Part shown: piece after piece, positions 34,418 through 43,484 of the stretch
Layout of the letters: each line of letters opens with the position of its first letter
Position numbering within the stretch: the stretch's first letter is position 1
Source of the DNA: Streptomyces geranii
Lineage (GTDB): Bacteria > Actinomycetota > Actinomycetes > Streptomycetales > Streptomycetaceae
DNA length: 64,000 nucleotides
Reading direction: 5' to 3'
Assembly: GCF_002954775.1 (NCBI RefSeq)
Contig: NZ_PJME01000030.1
Coordinates: 52,851-116,850 of the forward strand
Position numbers and translations under genes: made by a program
The notes under the pieces: model-generated
What the model was told of the DNA's origin: nothing
Seen by the model: only the letters and a program-made list of their open reading frames with translations
The model's database searches: none

Positions 34418-35221
34418 TCAGCGCGTGGTGCTCAGCGGCTCCAGGCTGCGGCGGAGCTGCTCCAGGCCCTTGCCGCGCTTGGTGCCCCGGTTGCGGGACT
34501 TGACGAGGGGGGCCCAGAAGGCGGCCTCGACCAGGGTCTCCGGCTTGACGGCCGGGGTGCGCTCCAGGACGCTCTCGGGCACCTTCTGCGGGTCCGCGAC
34601 CTCGAACTCCGCGATGATCTCGTCGTACTTGTCCGAGAGCACGGTGTTGTCGGGGTCGGCGCCGAAGACGATGAGCTGACCGGTGGGCGCGGTGTCGACG
34701 AGGACCGTGACCAGGTCGGGGCGGTACCGGGCGAGGATCTCGATCAGCTTGTAGACGTCGCCGGTCCAGGCGTTGGTGTGCCGGTCGCGGGCGGCCTCGT
34801 CGATGCTGCGGGGCAGCATGTCGTCGAGGACGATGACGCTGGCCCAGTCCGAGTGCTTCTCGACGTTGATGAAGTCGCGCAGCGCGTACTCGAACAGGTG
34901 CATGCCGTCGATGAACGACAGGTCGAGCGTGGTGCGCTGCCAGTAGCCGAACGGGCTGCGGTTGCGGGCCAGGTTGCGCAGCGGGTGCCGGCCGCCCGTG
35001 AGGTGGGCGAGGGGGTTCTTACGGGCGAAGAAGTCGTCGCTGGTGGCCTTGGCGAGATGGACGTCGCAGCGGATCTCGGAGACCACCCTGAACGCGGGGT
35101 CGATCGCGATGCTGGGTACCCGGGACAGGGTCAGGCTTCGGCCGTCGTTGACGCCGATCTCCAGGTAGTTCCTGTTCGCGCTGACCTTGTGGAGCTCCCG
35201 GAGGAACTCATGGCGTTTCAC
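34418..35221 (-). CDS. Class I SAM-dependent methyltransferase
   Basis: A 267-residue methyltransferase-24-like protein. The SAM-binding start is NYLEIGVNDGRSLTL; later motifs are VPSIAIDPAF, LDLSFIDGMHLFEYALRDF and SVIVLDDMLPRS. The GTG at 35221 shares its G with the stop of rmlD (TAGTG), and GGAGA lies 8 nt upstream, so it is coupled to the rhamnose genes. It may methylate a sugar of the rhamnose-containing polymer; not shown by sequence. Confidence 0.85.
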   Translation of the reverse strand: MKRHEFLRELHKVSANRNYLEIGVNDGRSLTLSRVPSIAIDPAFRVVSEIRCDVHLAKATSDDFFARKNPLAHLTGGRHPLRNLARNRSPFGYWQRTTLDLSFIDGMHLFEYALRDFINVEKHSDWASVIVLDDMLPRSIDEAARDRHTNAWTGDVYKLIEILARYRPDLVTVLVDTAPTGQLIVFGADPDNTVLSDKYDEIIAEFEVADPQKVPESVLERTPAVKPETLVEAAFWAPLVKSRNRGTKRGKGLEQLRRSLEPLSTTR

Positions 35222-36093
35222 TAGGAAATCTCCTTGCGGATGTGTGGCAGTGCTTCGTGCAGGGCGGTACGCCAGTCTCGGAGGGGTCCGAGACCGGCCT
35301 GCTGCCAACGGCCGTGGCCGAGGGCGCTGTATGCGGGCCGGGGTGCGGGCCTGGTGAAGGCCGCGCTGGTGGTGGGGCGTACCCGGTCCGGGTCGGCGTC
35401 GACGAGGCGGAACACCTCGCGCGCCAGCTCGAACCAGGTCGCCTCGCCGGAGTTGGTGGCGTGGAGAATACCGTTCGCCTCGGGGCCGATGCGGGGTCCG
35501 AGGTCGGCGATGCGTACGGCGACGTCCGCGCTCCAGGTCGGCTGACCGCGTTGGTCGTCGACGACGTCGAGGGTGTCCCGACGCGCCTCCAGGTCGATCA
35601 TCGTACGCACGAAGTTGCCGCCGTGGGCGCCGTACAGCCAAGCCGTGCGCAGGACGGCGCTCGCGTCCGGGAGCGTGGCGAGGACGGCCTGTTCGCCGAC
35701 GAGCTTGGTACGGCCGTACGCCGTGCGCGGGGCCGGGGTGTGGTCCTCGGGGTACGGGGCGCTGCGGGCCTCGCCGTCGAAGACGTAGTCCGTGGAGATG
35801 TGGATCAGGCGGGCGTCGAGTTCGGCGCAGGCCTGGGCGAGCAGGCGGGGGCCGACGCCGTTGATGCGGAGCGCGGTCTCCTCGTCCGTCTCGGCGTCGT
35901 CGACGGCGGTGTAGGCGGCGCAGTTGACGACGACGTCGGGGCGGTGCTCCGTGAGGACGCGGCGTACGTCGTCGGGGTCGGTGATGTCCAGGGCGGCGCG
36001 GGCGAGGCCCACGACGTCCTCACCGCGCCGGAGGAGTTCCTCGACGGTGTCGTGGCCGAGCATTCCGGCGGCGCCGGTGACCAGCCACTTCAT
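35221..36093 (-). CDS. rmlD: dTDP-4-dehydrorhamnose reductase
   Basis: A 290-residue short-chain dehydrogenase fold, last step of dTDP-L-rhamnose synthesis. It has the nucleotide motif WLVTGAAGMLGHD, VVNCAAYTAVDDAE, HISTDYVFDG and the catalytic YGRTKLVGEQ. The ATG at 36093 overlaps the rmlB stop (ATGA). It is the third of a coupled run rmlA-rmlB-rmlD-methyltransferase on the - strand. Confidence 0.94.
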   Translation of the reverse strand: MKWLVTGAAGMLGHDTVEELLRRGEDVVGLARAALDITDPDDVRRVLTEHRPDVVVNCAAYTAVDDAETDEETALRINGVGPRLLAQACAELDARLIHISTDYVFDGEARSAPYPEDHTPAPRTAYGRTKLVGEQAVLATLPDASAVLRTAWLYGAHGGNFVRTMIDLEARRDTLDVVDDQRGQPTWSADVAVRIADLGPRIGPEANGILHATNSGEATWFELAREVFRLVDADPDRVRPTTSAAFTRPAPRPAYSALGHGRWQQAGLGPLRDWRTALHEALPHIRKEIS

Positions 36094-37082
36094 TCCTTGA
36101 CCTGCTTCGGCGCAGAACTCACCCGCTGCTTGAGGGGCTCCCACCAGGCGCGGTTGTCGCGGTACCAGGCGACGGTCGCGGCGAGGCCGGTGGCGAAGTC
36201 GTGGCGCGGGGTGTAGCCCAGCTCGTCGTGGAGCTTGCTCCAGTCGACGGAGTAGCGCAGGTCGTGACCCTTGCGGTCCTCGACGTACTCCACGCTGTCC
36301 CAGGTGGCGCCGCAGGCCTCCAGGAGCAGTCCGGTGAGTTCCTTGTTGCTCAGCTCGGTGCCGCCGCCGATGTTGTAGACCTCGCCGGGCCGGCCGCCGG
36401 TGCGGACCAGGTCGATGCCCTGGCAGTGGTCGTCGACGTGCAGCCAGTCGCGGACGTTGAGGCCCTCGCCGTACAGCGGGACCTTCTTGCCGTCGAGGAG
36501 GTTGGTGACGAAGAGCGGGATGACCTTCTCGGGGAACTGGTGCGGCCCGTAGTTGTTGGAGCAGCGGGTGACGCGGACGTCCAGGCCGTGGGTGCGGTGG
36601 TAGGCGAGGGCGAGCAGGTCGGAGGAGGCCTTCGACGCCGAGTAGGGCGAGTTGGGGGCCAGCGGGTGGGTCTCCGGCCAGGAGCCGGTGTCGATCGAGC
36701 CGTACACCTCGTCGGTGGAGACGTGCACGAAGGGGCCGACGCCGTAGCGCAGGGCCGCGTCGAGGAGCACCTGGGTGCCCACCACGTTGGTGCGGACGAA
36801 GTCGGCGGCGCCGTCGATCGAGCGGTCCACATGGGACTCGGCGGCGAAGTGGACGACCTGGTCGGCCTCGGCCATCAGCTTGTCGACGAGTTCGGCGTCG
36901 CAGATGTCGCCCTGGACGAACGTCAGCCGGGGGTGGCCGGCCGGCAGGTTCTCCAGGGTGCCCGCGTACGTCAGCTTGTCCAGCACGGTGATCCGGGGCG
37001 CGTCGGGGCCCTCGGCGGCGAGGAGGTTGCGGACGTACATGGAGCCGATGAATCCGGCGGCGCCGGTGACGAGGAGGTTCAT
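36090..37082 (-). CDS. rmlB: dTDP-glucose 4,6-dehydratase
   Basis: A 330-residue extended short-chain dehydrogenase, second step of the pathway. It shows NLLVTGAAGFIGSMYVRNLL, VVHFAAESHVDRSIDGAADF, the catalytic pair in HVSTDEVYGSID, and YSASKASSDLLALAYHRTHG, then CSNNYGPHQFPEKVIPLF. It overlaps rmlA by 4 bp and rmlD by 4 bp, so the three are coupled. Confidence 0.95.
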   Translation of the reverse strand: MNLLVTGAAGFIGSMYVRNLLAAEGPDAPRITVLDKLTYAGTLENLPAGHPRLTFVQGDICDAELVDKLMAEADQVVHFAAESHVDRSIDGAADFVRTNVVGTQVLLDAALRYGVGPFVHVSTDEVYGSIDTGSWPETHPLAPNSPYSASKASSDLLALAYHRTHGLDVRVTRCSNNYGPHQFPEKVIPLFVTNLLDGKKVPLYGEGLNVRDWLHVDDHCQGIDLVRTGGRPGEVYNIGGGTELSNKELTGLLLEACGATWDSVEYVEDRKGHDLRYSVDWSKLHDELGYTPRHDFATGLAATVAWYRDNRAWWEPLKQRVSSAPKQVKE

Positions 37083-38146
37083 GAGTGGATCTGCACCTTG
37101 CTGTGGTCTCCGAGGACGAGTCGGTGGGCGCTGGGAACACTGGGGGCCGGGGTCACCTCGACATGGCGGCCGATGAGCGAGGACTCGATACGGCCGACCC
37201 CGGCGATGGAGGAGTCGCGCAGCACGATGGAGAACTCCAGCTCGCTGTCGGTGATCCGGCAGTTCTCCGCGAGGGAGGTGAAGGGTCCGACGTAGGAGTC
37301 GCTGACGACGGTGCCGGCGCCGATGACGACGGGGCCGACGATCCGGGAGCGGGTGATGCTCGCGCCCTCCTCGATGACCACGCGTCCTATGGTCTCGGAC
37401 GCGTCGTCCACCTCGCCGTCGATCCGCCGCTCCAGTCCCTCCAGGACCATGCGGTTGACCTCCAGCATGTCGGTGACGTTCCCGGTGTCCTTCCAGTAGC
37501 CCTTGATGAGCGTGGATCGTACGTCGGACCGGGCGTCGATGAGGTGCTGGATGGCGTGGGTGATCTCCAACTCGCCGCGCCAGGACGGGCGGATGGCGCG
37601 TACGGCGTCGTGGATGGCCGGGGTGAAGAGGTACACGCCGACGAGCGCGAGGTCGCTCTTGGGGTGCTCGGGCTTCTCCTCCAGGCCGATCACCTGGCCG
37701 TCCGCGTCGAGTTCGGCGACGCCGAAGGAGCGGGGGTCGGGGACCTGGGTGAGGAGGATCTGGGCGTCGGGGCGCGCGCCGCGGAAGCCGTCGACGAGAT
37801 CGCGGATGCCGCCGACGATGAAGTTGTCGCCCAGGTACATGACGAAGTCGTCGTCGCCGAGGAACTCCCGTGCGATCAGCACCGCGTGGGCCAGGCCCAG
37901 GGGCTTCTCCTGCGGGATGTAGGTGACTTGGAGGCCGAACTTCGAGCCGTCGCCGACCGCTTCCTCGATCTCGGCGGCCGTGTCGCCGACGATCATGCCG
38001 ACCTCGGTGATGCCCGCCTCGGCGAGGGATTCCAGGCCGTAGAACAGTACGGGTTTGTTGGCCACGGGCACGAGCTGCTTCGCCGAGGTATGGGTGATCG
38101 GCCGAAGCCGCGTGCCGGCGCCGCCGGAGAGCACGAGAGCCTTCAT
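37079..38146 (-). CDS. rmlA: Glucose-1-phosphate thymidylyltransferase
   Basis: A 355-residue nucleotidyltransferase, first step of dTDP-rhamnose formation. It has the signature MKALVLSGGAGTRLRPIT, KPVLFYGLESLAEAG, VMYLGDNFI and a left-handed helix C-terminus (ITRSRIVGPVVIGAGTVVSD). This long form with the beta-helix is typical of actinobacterial (StrD-like) enzymes rather than the short RfbA. It leads the - strand rhamnose operon. Confidence 0.94.
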   Translation of the reverse strand: MKALVLSGGAGTRLRPITHTSAKQLVPVANKPVLFYGLESLAEAGITEVGMIVGDTAAEIEEAVGDGSKFGLQVTYIPQEKPLGLAHAVLIAREFLGDDDFVMYLGDNFIVGGIRDLVDGFRGARPDAQILLTQVPDPRSFGVAELDADGQVIGLEEKPEHPKSDLALVGVYLFTPAIHDAVRAIRPSWRGELEITHAIQHLIDARSDVRSTLIKGYWKDTGNVTDMLEVNRMVLEGLERRIDGEVDDASETIGRVVIEEGASITRSRIVGPVVIGAGTVVSDSYVGPFTSLAENCRITDSELEFSIVLRDSSIAGVGRIESSLIGRHVEVTPAPSVPSAHRLVLGDHSKVQIHS

Positions 38147-38216
38147 CCGTTCACCCTAGCCGCGATTCGCCGGGACGTAATATCCGGTGCCTCAGGGTGA
38201 CCGGAGCGGGTGCCCG

Positions 38217-40709
38217 TCAGGACTCCAGAGGGATCTCGCTCCACACCTGTTTGCCGCCGCTGACCGGGACGGTTCCCCAGGTCGCCGACATGGCCTCGAC
38301 CAGGAGCATGCCCCGGCCGCCGGTGGCCTCCCAGCCGAGGTTCGTGGGCCGGATCGGGGTGCGGGGCGAGTTGTCGGCGACGGCGACGCGCAGCCTGCCG
38401 TTGAAGAGGGTGAGGTCCAGGCGGACCTGCCCGTCGGTGTGCACGAGGGCGTTGGTGACCAGTTCGGAGACGACCAGGAGCACCGTGTCCATGCCCTCCT
38501 GGATGTTCTCCTGGCCCCCTGCCTCGCCGGACAGGCTCCACGCGCGCAGGGTGCGCCGGGTGAAGCGGCGGGCGTGCCGGACCGCCTCGGGCACCCGCCA
38601 CACCGTCCAGCTCTCGCGCAGGGGCCGTTTCTCCATGCCGTCGTAGCGGAGCAGGAGCAGGGCCACGTCGTCGTTGCGGTTGGCGCCCGCGAGGAGGGCG
38701 TCGGCGACCAGGCCGAGGTGGACGGGGTCGGCGGCGGCGAGGTCGGCCGCGAGGGCGTTGAGGCCGTCCTCGACGTCGGTCTCCGCGGACTCGACGAGAC
38801 CGTCGGTGGTGAGGGCGAGCAGGGTGCCGGGCTGGAGGCGCAGCATGCTCATGGGGAAGTCGGCCCGGGGCAGCACACCGAGCGGCGGGCCTACGTCGGA
38901 CTCGACGACCTCGGTGGTGCCGTCGGGGTGGCGGACGACCGGAGGGAGGTGGCCCGCACGGACGTACCAGGCGGTGCCCTCCTCCATGTCGACCTCGACA
39001 TAGCAGCAGGTGGCGAAGAGGTCCGTCTCCATGTCGGCGAGGAGCCGGTTGGAGAGGGAGACGACGACGTCGGGCGGGTGGCCCTCGACGGCGTAGGCGC
39101 GCAGGGCGGTGCGCATCTGGCCCATGAGGGTGGCGGCGCTGGCGTTGTGGCCCTGGACGTCGCCGATGACGAGGGCGACGTGGTTGTCGGGCAGCGGGAT
39201 CACGTCGTACCAGTCGCCGCCGACCTCCAGGCCCTCGGTGGTCGGGAGGTAGCGGGCCTCGGCCACCCCGCCCGGCAGTTTGGGCAGACGGCGGGGCAGC
39301 AGGGAGCGCTGGAGCATGCCGACGAGTTCGTGTTCGGCGTCGAAGGCGTGGGCGCGGGTGAGGGCCTGGCCCGCGAGGCCTGCGGCTGCGGTGAGCAGGG
39401 CGCGTTCGTCGGTGCCGAACTCGTGCGGGCTGTCCCAGCCGATCAGGCAGAGCCCGGCCATCCGGCCGCCCGCGGGCAGCGGCAGTACGGCGAGTCCGCC
39501 GGGGCCGACGCCGTCGAGCGCGGGTTCCATCTCGGTGCCCGCGGGCCAGATCGCGGCGCGGCCCTCGCGCAGGGCGGCGGCCAGGGTGGGCATGGAGCGG
39601 ACGGGCGACTCGGGCCACTCCGAGCGCCATTCCAGGCGCCACGACTCGGGCCAGGCCTCGGGTTCGGGCGGGTCGAGGACGGTGACGACGAGCCGGTCGT
39701 TCTCCAGCTCGGCGAGGGCGATCCGGTCGGCCCGCAGCGGCTCGCGCAGCGCGGTGACGACGGCCTGGCTGACGTCCCGGACGGTCCCGGCGGTGGCGAG
39801 GGCGGCGGCGAGGCGCTGGACGCGGGCCACGTCGGTGACGCCGGAACGCAGGGTGGAGGCGTCGCCGACGGTGCCCACGAGCCGGGCGGGCCTGCCCTCC
39901 CCGCCGGTGACGAGCCGACCGCGCAGCCGCAGCCACCGGGGCGGTCCTGCGGGCTGGAGCACCCGGAACTCCAGCTCGCGGTCGCCGATGGACATGTGGT
40001 CGGCCTCGACGACGGACATCAGGGAGGGCAGGTCCTCGGGCACGGTGAGCCCGAGCAGCGTCTCGACTTTTCCGTCGAAGGCGGTCCGGTCGAGCGCGAA
40101 CAGTTCGAGGAGTTCGTCGCCGACCTCGACGCGGCCGGTGTCCATGGCGAGGCTGAAGGCGTTGGCGGGGAGTTCGCCGAGGTCTCCGGCCAGGGTCGGG
40201 GCGGGCCAGGCGACGGCGTCGGCGAGCAGGGTCAGACAGTCCCGGGCGTCGTCGTCGAAGCCGCCGGGACTCTCCGTCACGGCGAGCAGACAGCCACCGT
40301 CACCGACCGCCGCGCCGGCGCGCACGGGCAGGGCGGCGAGGTGGACGTCACCGGCGGGCATCCGGCGGGACTCGGCGCAGTCGGCGAGTTCGTCGGGGCC
40401 GAGCCAGAGCGGGCGGCCTGCGCGGTGGGCGTCGGCGGCGGGCGAGCCGCCGGTCACGGGGTAGCTGTCGCGCAGCCCGTACAGCGTGCGGGGCACGCCG
40501 GCGGACTCGACGAGACAGAGCAGCTCGCCGCCGTCGCCCGGGGTGTACACGGCGGCGACGGTCGCGCCCGCGAAGACGAGCGTCTGTTCGAGGACGCGGC
40601 GTAGGCGTTCGCGCGGGTCGAGGTCGACGGTGAGCGTTTTGAGGACAAGTTCGGCACGCAGCGTTCTCGATCCGCGCCCGGCGGCGCCCTCACCTACCAC
40701 GTTCGTCAT
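38217..40709 (-). CDS. SpoIIE-type PP2C phosphatase with PAS/GAF and ATPase domains
   Basis: An 830-residue signalling protein. The order appears to be an N-terminal GAF-like sensor (LEQTLVFAGATVAAVYTPGD), a PAS-like region (ELLELFALDRTAF), a second GAF domain (about 300-470), a PP2C/SpoIIE phosphatase (TEGLEVGGDWYDVIPLPDN, VIGDVQGHNASAATLMGQMR) and a C-terminal HATPase anti-sigma-like kinase domain (VLLVVSELVTNALVHTDG, GGRGMLLVEAMS). Such proteins control anti-anti-sigma factors by dephosphorylation. ATG 40709 is the preferred start. It is divergent from a second phosphatase of the same family. Confidence 0.88.
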   Translation of the reverse strand: MTNVVGEGAAGRGSRTLRAELVLKTLTVDLDPRERLRRVLEQTLVFAGATVAAVYTPGDGGELLCLVESAGVPRTLYGLRDSYPVTGGSPAADAHRAGRPLWLGPDELADCAESRRMPAGDVHLAALPVRAGAAVGDGGCLLAVTESPGGFDDDARDCLTLLADAVAWPAPTLAGDLGELPANAFSLAMDTGRVEVGDELLELFALDRTAFDGKVETLLGLTVPEDLPSLMSVVEADHMSIGDRELEFRVLQPAGPPRWLRLRGRLVTGGEGRPARLVGTVGDASTLRSGVTDVARVQRLAAALATAGTVRDVSQAVVTALREPLRADRIALAELENDRLVVTVLDPPEPEAWPESWRLEWRSEWPESPVRSMPTLAAALREGRAAIWPAGTEMEPALDGVGPGGLAVLPLPAGGRMAGLCLIGWDSPHEFGTDERALLTAAAGLAGQALTRAHAFDAEHELVGMLQRSLLPRRLPKLPGGVAEARYLPTTEGLEVGGDWYDVIPLPDNHVALVIGDVQGHNASAATLMGQMRTALRAYAVEGHPPDVVVSLSNRLLADMETDLFATCCYVEVDMEEGTAWYVRAGHLPPVVRHPDGTTEVVESDVGPPLGVLPRADFPMSMLRLQPGTLLALTTDGLVESAETDVEDGLNALAADLAAADPVHLGLVADALLAGANRNDDVALLLLRYDGMEKRPLRESWTVWRVPEAVRHARRFTRRTLRAWSLSGEAGGQENIQEGMDTVLLVVSELVTNALVHTDGQVRLDLTLFNGRLRVAVADNSPRTPIRPTNLGWEATGGRGMLLVEAMSATWGTVPVSGGKQVWSEIPLES

Positions 40710-40906
40710 TACAGCGCGTATCTGCCTCCGGCGCAGCCCCTGTGCCGCTCCGACGACACCGATCGGCCCAGTCGGCACCCGGGCGGGCCACAGCGGGGGC
40801 GAGAAAAAGCCGGTGCCGTGGCGTCGGGGGCTTCGCCGTGCGCCGTCGGTCGTGTGGAGGGAGCCTTGAGCCGGGAGGGCCCGGGTCCGGTGAGGAGGTG
40901 GTCCGG

Positions 40907-43048
40907 ATGGGTGATGCGCAGTTCCCCGGACGCCCGGGCGCCGGCGGCTCCGCGGTGTTCGGCCGGCCCCTGCTGTCGCTGGCGCTGGCCGGGATGATGG
41001 ACGACGTCCACGCCCACGCGGGCGGCGTGTATCTGCTGGCGCCCGGCGGGTCGGTGCTGGAGATGGCCGTCATGGCGGGGCTGCCCCGGGCCTTCGCCGC
41101 GCCCTGGGAGCGGGTCGGGATCGGCTCGCCGGTGCCGGTCGCCCAGGCGTCGCGCGAGCGGCGGCTGGTGTGGGTGGGCGGCGAGGAGGACATGGCCCGC
41201 CGGTATCCCCGGGTCGCGGTGGTGCTGCCTTACCCCTTCGCGCTGGCGGCCATGCCGGTGGCGACCGAGTCGACGCTGTACGGAGCGGTCTTCGTGACCT
41301 GGCCCGGTTCGCATCCGCCGGAGCTGTCCGACCGGGAGCGGGAGCAGCTCACCTCGGCCTGCGACCGGCTGGCGCTGCGGCTGGAGCGGGCGGCGGCCGA
41401 GCACCGTACGCTGCGGCCCGAGGCGGATCTGCTGGCCGCGCTGCCGGGGGCACCGGTGGCCGACACCCTCGGCACGGTCGAGGCGGCCCGGATGGTGGCG
41501 CGGCTGCCGTTCGGGCTGTGCTCGCTCGATCTGCACGGGCGGGTCGGTTTCGTGAACGCAGCCGCCTCGGAGCTGCTGGGGGTGCCGGCGGGCGGACTGC
41601 TCGGCGGCCACCTGTGGGGGTCGGTGCCGTGGCTGAACGATCCGGTGTACGAGGACCGCTACCGCGCCGCGCTGTTCAGCCAGCACGTCACGTCGTTCGT
41701 GGCGCTGTGCCCGCCCGGGGACTGGCTGTCGTTCCGGCTGTATCCGAGCACGACGGGGCTGAGCGTCCGGATCACCAGGGCGCGGGCGGTGGCCGAGCTG
41801 GACCGGGCGGGGCGGCGGCCGGGCGGTCCTTCGAGCCTGGTCACGATCTCGCAGGTGCTGTCGCTCGCGGGAGCGCTGACCGAGGCGGCGGGTGTCCAGG
41901 ACGTGGTCCAGCTGGTCGCGGACGAGATCATGCCGGCGGTGGGCTGCCAGACCCTGGTGATGCTGGGCTCGCGGGGCGGGCGGATGCGGGTGGTGGGACA
42001 CCGGGGATACGCGGACGCGCGGCTCGTGGAGCAGTTCGACGGGCTGCCGCTGACCGGGCAGACCCCGGGCACCCAGGTCCTCACCACGGGTGTGCCCGCG
42101 TTCTTCGAGTCGCGGGAGCAGTTGGAGCGGCTGTATCCGGCGGTGCGGGAGGTGCCGGGTCCGATGGCGGCCTGGGCGTTCCTCCCGCTGATCGCGTCCG
42201 GCCGCCCGGTGGGCACGTGCGTGCTGGGCTACGCCGAACGGCACACCTTCCCCGCCGACGAGCGCGCCGTCCTGACCAGCCTCGGCGGCCTGATCGCCCA
42301 GGCCATGGAACGGGCCCTGCTGTACGACGCGAAGCACCGGGTCGCCCACGGCCTCCAGGCCGCCCTGCTGCCCAGCTCCCTGCCGTCCCTGCCCGGCATC
42401 GAGGCCGCGGCCCGCTATCTGCCCGCCACCCAGGGCATGGACATCGGCGGCGACTTCTACGACCTGGTGACCTCGCACGGCCGGGCCTCGGCGGTGATCG
42501 GGGACGTCCAGGGGCACAACGTGACGGCGGCGGCGCTGATGGGGCAGATCCGTACGGCCGTACGGGCGTACACGACCGTGGGCCAGGCACCGGAGGAGGT
42601 CATGAGGAGCACCAACCGCCTGTTGATCGACCTGGGCACGGAACTCTTCGCCAGCTGCCTGTACCTGCGCCTGGACCCGGGTTCCGGCCGGGTCGTCCTG
42701 GCCCGCGCGGGGCATCCTCAGCCGCTCCTGAGAGCCCCGGACGGGCGGGTACGGGTGCTGGACCTGGCCGGCGGCCCCCTGCTGGGGATCGACGCCTCGG
42801 CCACGTATCCGACGACGGAGATCGAACTGCCCCCGGGCTCGGTCCTGGCCCTGTACACGGACGGCCTGATCGAGTCTCCCGGCATCGACATCGACGAGAC
42901 CCTGACCGCCCTGGCCCACCTGCTGGCCGAGACGGGCGACCGCCCACTGGACGAACTGGCGGACGGACTGGTCGAGTTCGGCGCCGGGGTGACGGCCCGG
43001 GCGGACGACATCGCGTTGCTGCTGCTGAGGGCACGGGCGGAGGGCTGA
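40907..43048 (+). CDS. SpoIIE-type PP2C phosphatase with GAF and PAS domains
   Basis: A 713-residue protein. An N-terminal GAF-like domain (ALAGMMDDVHAHAGGVYLLA) is followed by a PAS domain (LPFGLCSLDLHGRVGFVNAA), a second GAF domain (ISQVLSLAGALTEAAGVQDV) and a SpoIIE phosphatase domain (TQGMDIGGDFYDLVTSHG, VIGDVQGHNVTAAALMGQIR, LALYTDGLIESPGIDIDE). It has no C-terminal kinase domain, unlike the neighbour. GAGGAGG 8 nt before the ATG at 40907 supports this start over longer frames. It is divergent from the larger phosphatase, with about 200 bp between them. Confidence 0.87.
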   Translation: MGDAQFPGRPGAGGSAVFGRPLLSLALAGMMDDVHAHAGGVYLLAPGGSVLEMAVMAGLPRAFAAPWERVGIGSPVPVAQASRERRLVWVGGEEDMARRYPRVAVVLPYPFALAAMPVATESTLYGAVFVTWPGSHPPELSDREREQLTSACDRLALRLERAAAEHRTLRPEADLLAALPGAPVADTLGTVEAARMVARLPFGLCSLDLHGRVGFVNAAASELLGVPAGGLLGGHLWGSVPWLNDPVYEDRYRAALFSQHVTSFVALCPPGDWLSFRLYPSTTGLSVRITRARAVAELDRAGRRPGGPSSLVTISQVLSLAGALTEAAGVQDVVQLVADEIMPAVGCQTLVMLGSRGGRMRVVGHRGYADARLVEQFDGLPLTGQTPGTQVLTTGVPAFFESREQLERLYPAVREVPGPMAAWAFLPLIASGRPVGTCVLGYAERHTFPADERAVLTSLGGLIAQAMERALLYDAKHRVAHGLQAALLPSSLPSLPGIEAAARYLPATQGMDIGGDFYDLVTSHGRASAVIGDVQGHNVTAAALMGQIRTAVRAYTTVGQAPEEVMRSTNRLLIDLGTELFASCLYLRLDPGSGRVVLARAGHPQPLLRAPDGRVRVLDLAGGPLLGIDASATYPTTEIELPPGSVLALYTDGLIESPGIDIDETLTALAHLLAETGDRPLDELADGLVEFGAGVTARADDIALLLLRARAEG

Positions 43049-43484
43049 CGGTTCTGGGGGGGTGCCCGTGCCGAAGGGCCAGGGCGTGGTGCGAGGGCTG
43101 CCTCCCGGGAGGGGCGCGCACTCCCGTGCCTACGGGCCGGGACCCGGGGTGTCCGCGCACCTGCGCCAAGGGCTCGCCCGGTGGGGTGCCGCCGCCCTGC
43201 TGGATAGACGCCCACGCCTGTGATTCAGGGGCGCCCGGCCGGACAGGGCCGAGGCTCGGGGTGTCCACGCCCACGTGCATCGAGGGCTCGCCCGGAATCG
43301 ACAGCCGCTGTGGGTGGGCGGCGCGTGAGGTGTCTGTCGTGCACGGCCGTGCGGTCGGTGCCACGCGCAGGTACGCCACGAGGTGCCTCCGTCGAACCGC
43401 CGGAGGCATACGCAGAACGGTCCGGCCCTCCCGCCGGAGGGCCGGACCGTTGTCACTGACGGCCGGTGCTACTGGTGTGGCCGG
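43049..43484. other. Intergenic region with imperfect tandem repeat
   Basis: No convincing gene. Two related stretches of about 45 bp occur near 43137 and 43248 (both containing CTCGGGGTGTCC-like or CCCGGGGTGTCC and GGGCTCGCCCGG), offset by about 111 bp. A terminator hairpin lies at 43416-43451. Confidence 0.4.
43416..43451. terminator. Terminator between phosphatase and protease genes
   Basis: AACGGTCCGGCCCTC and GAGGGCCGGACCGTT form a perfect 15-bp stem around CCGCCG. It lies between convergent genes. Confidence 0.85.
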
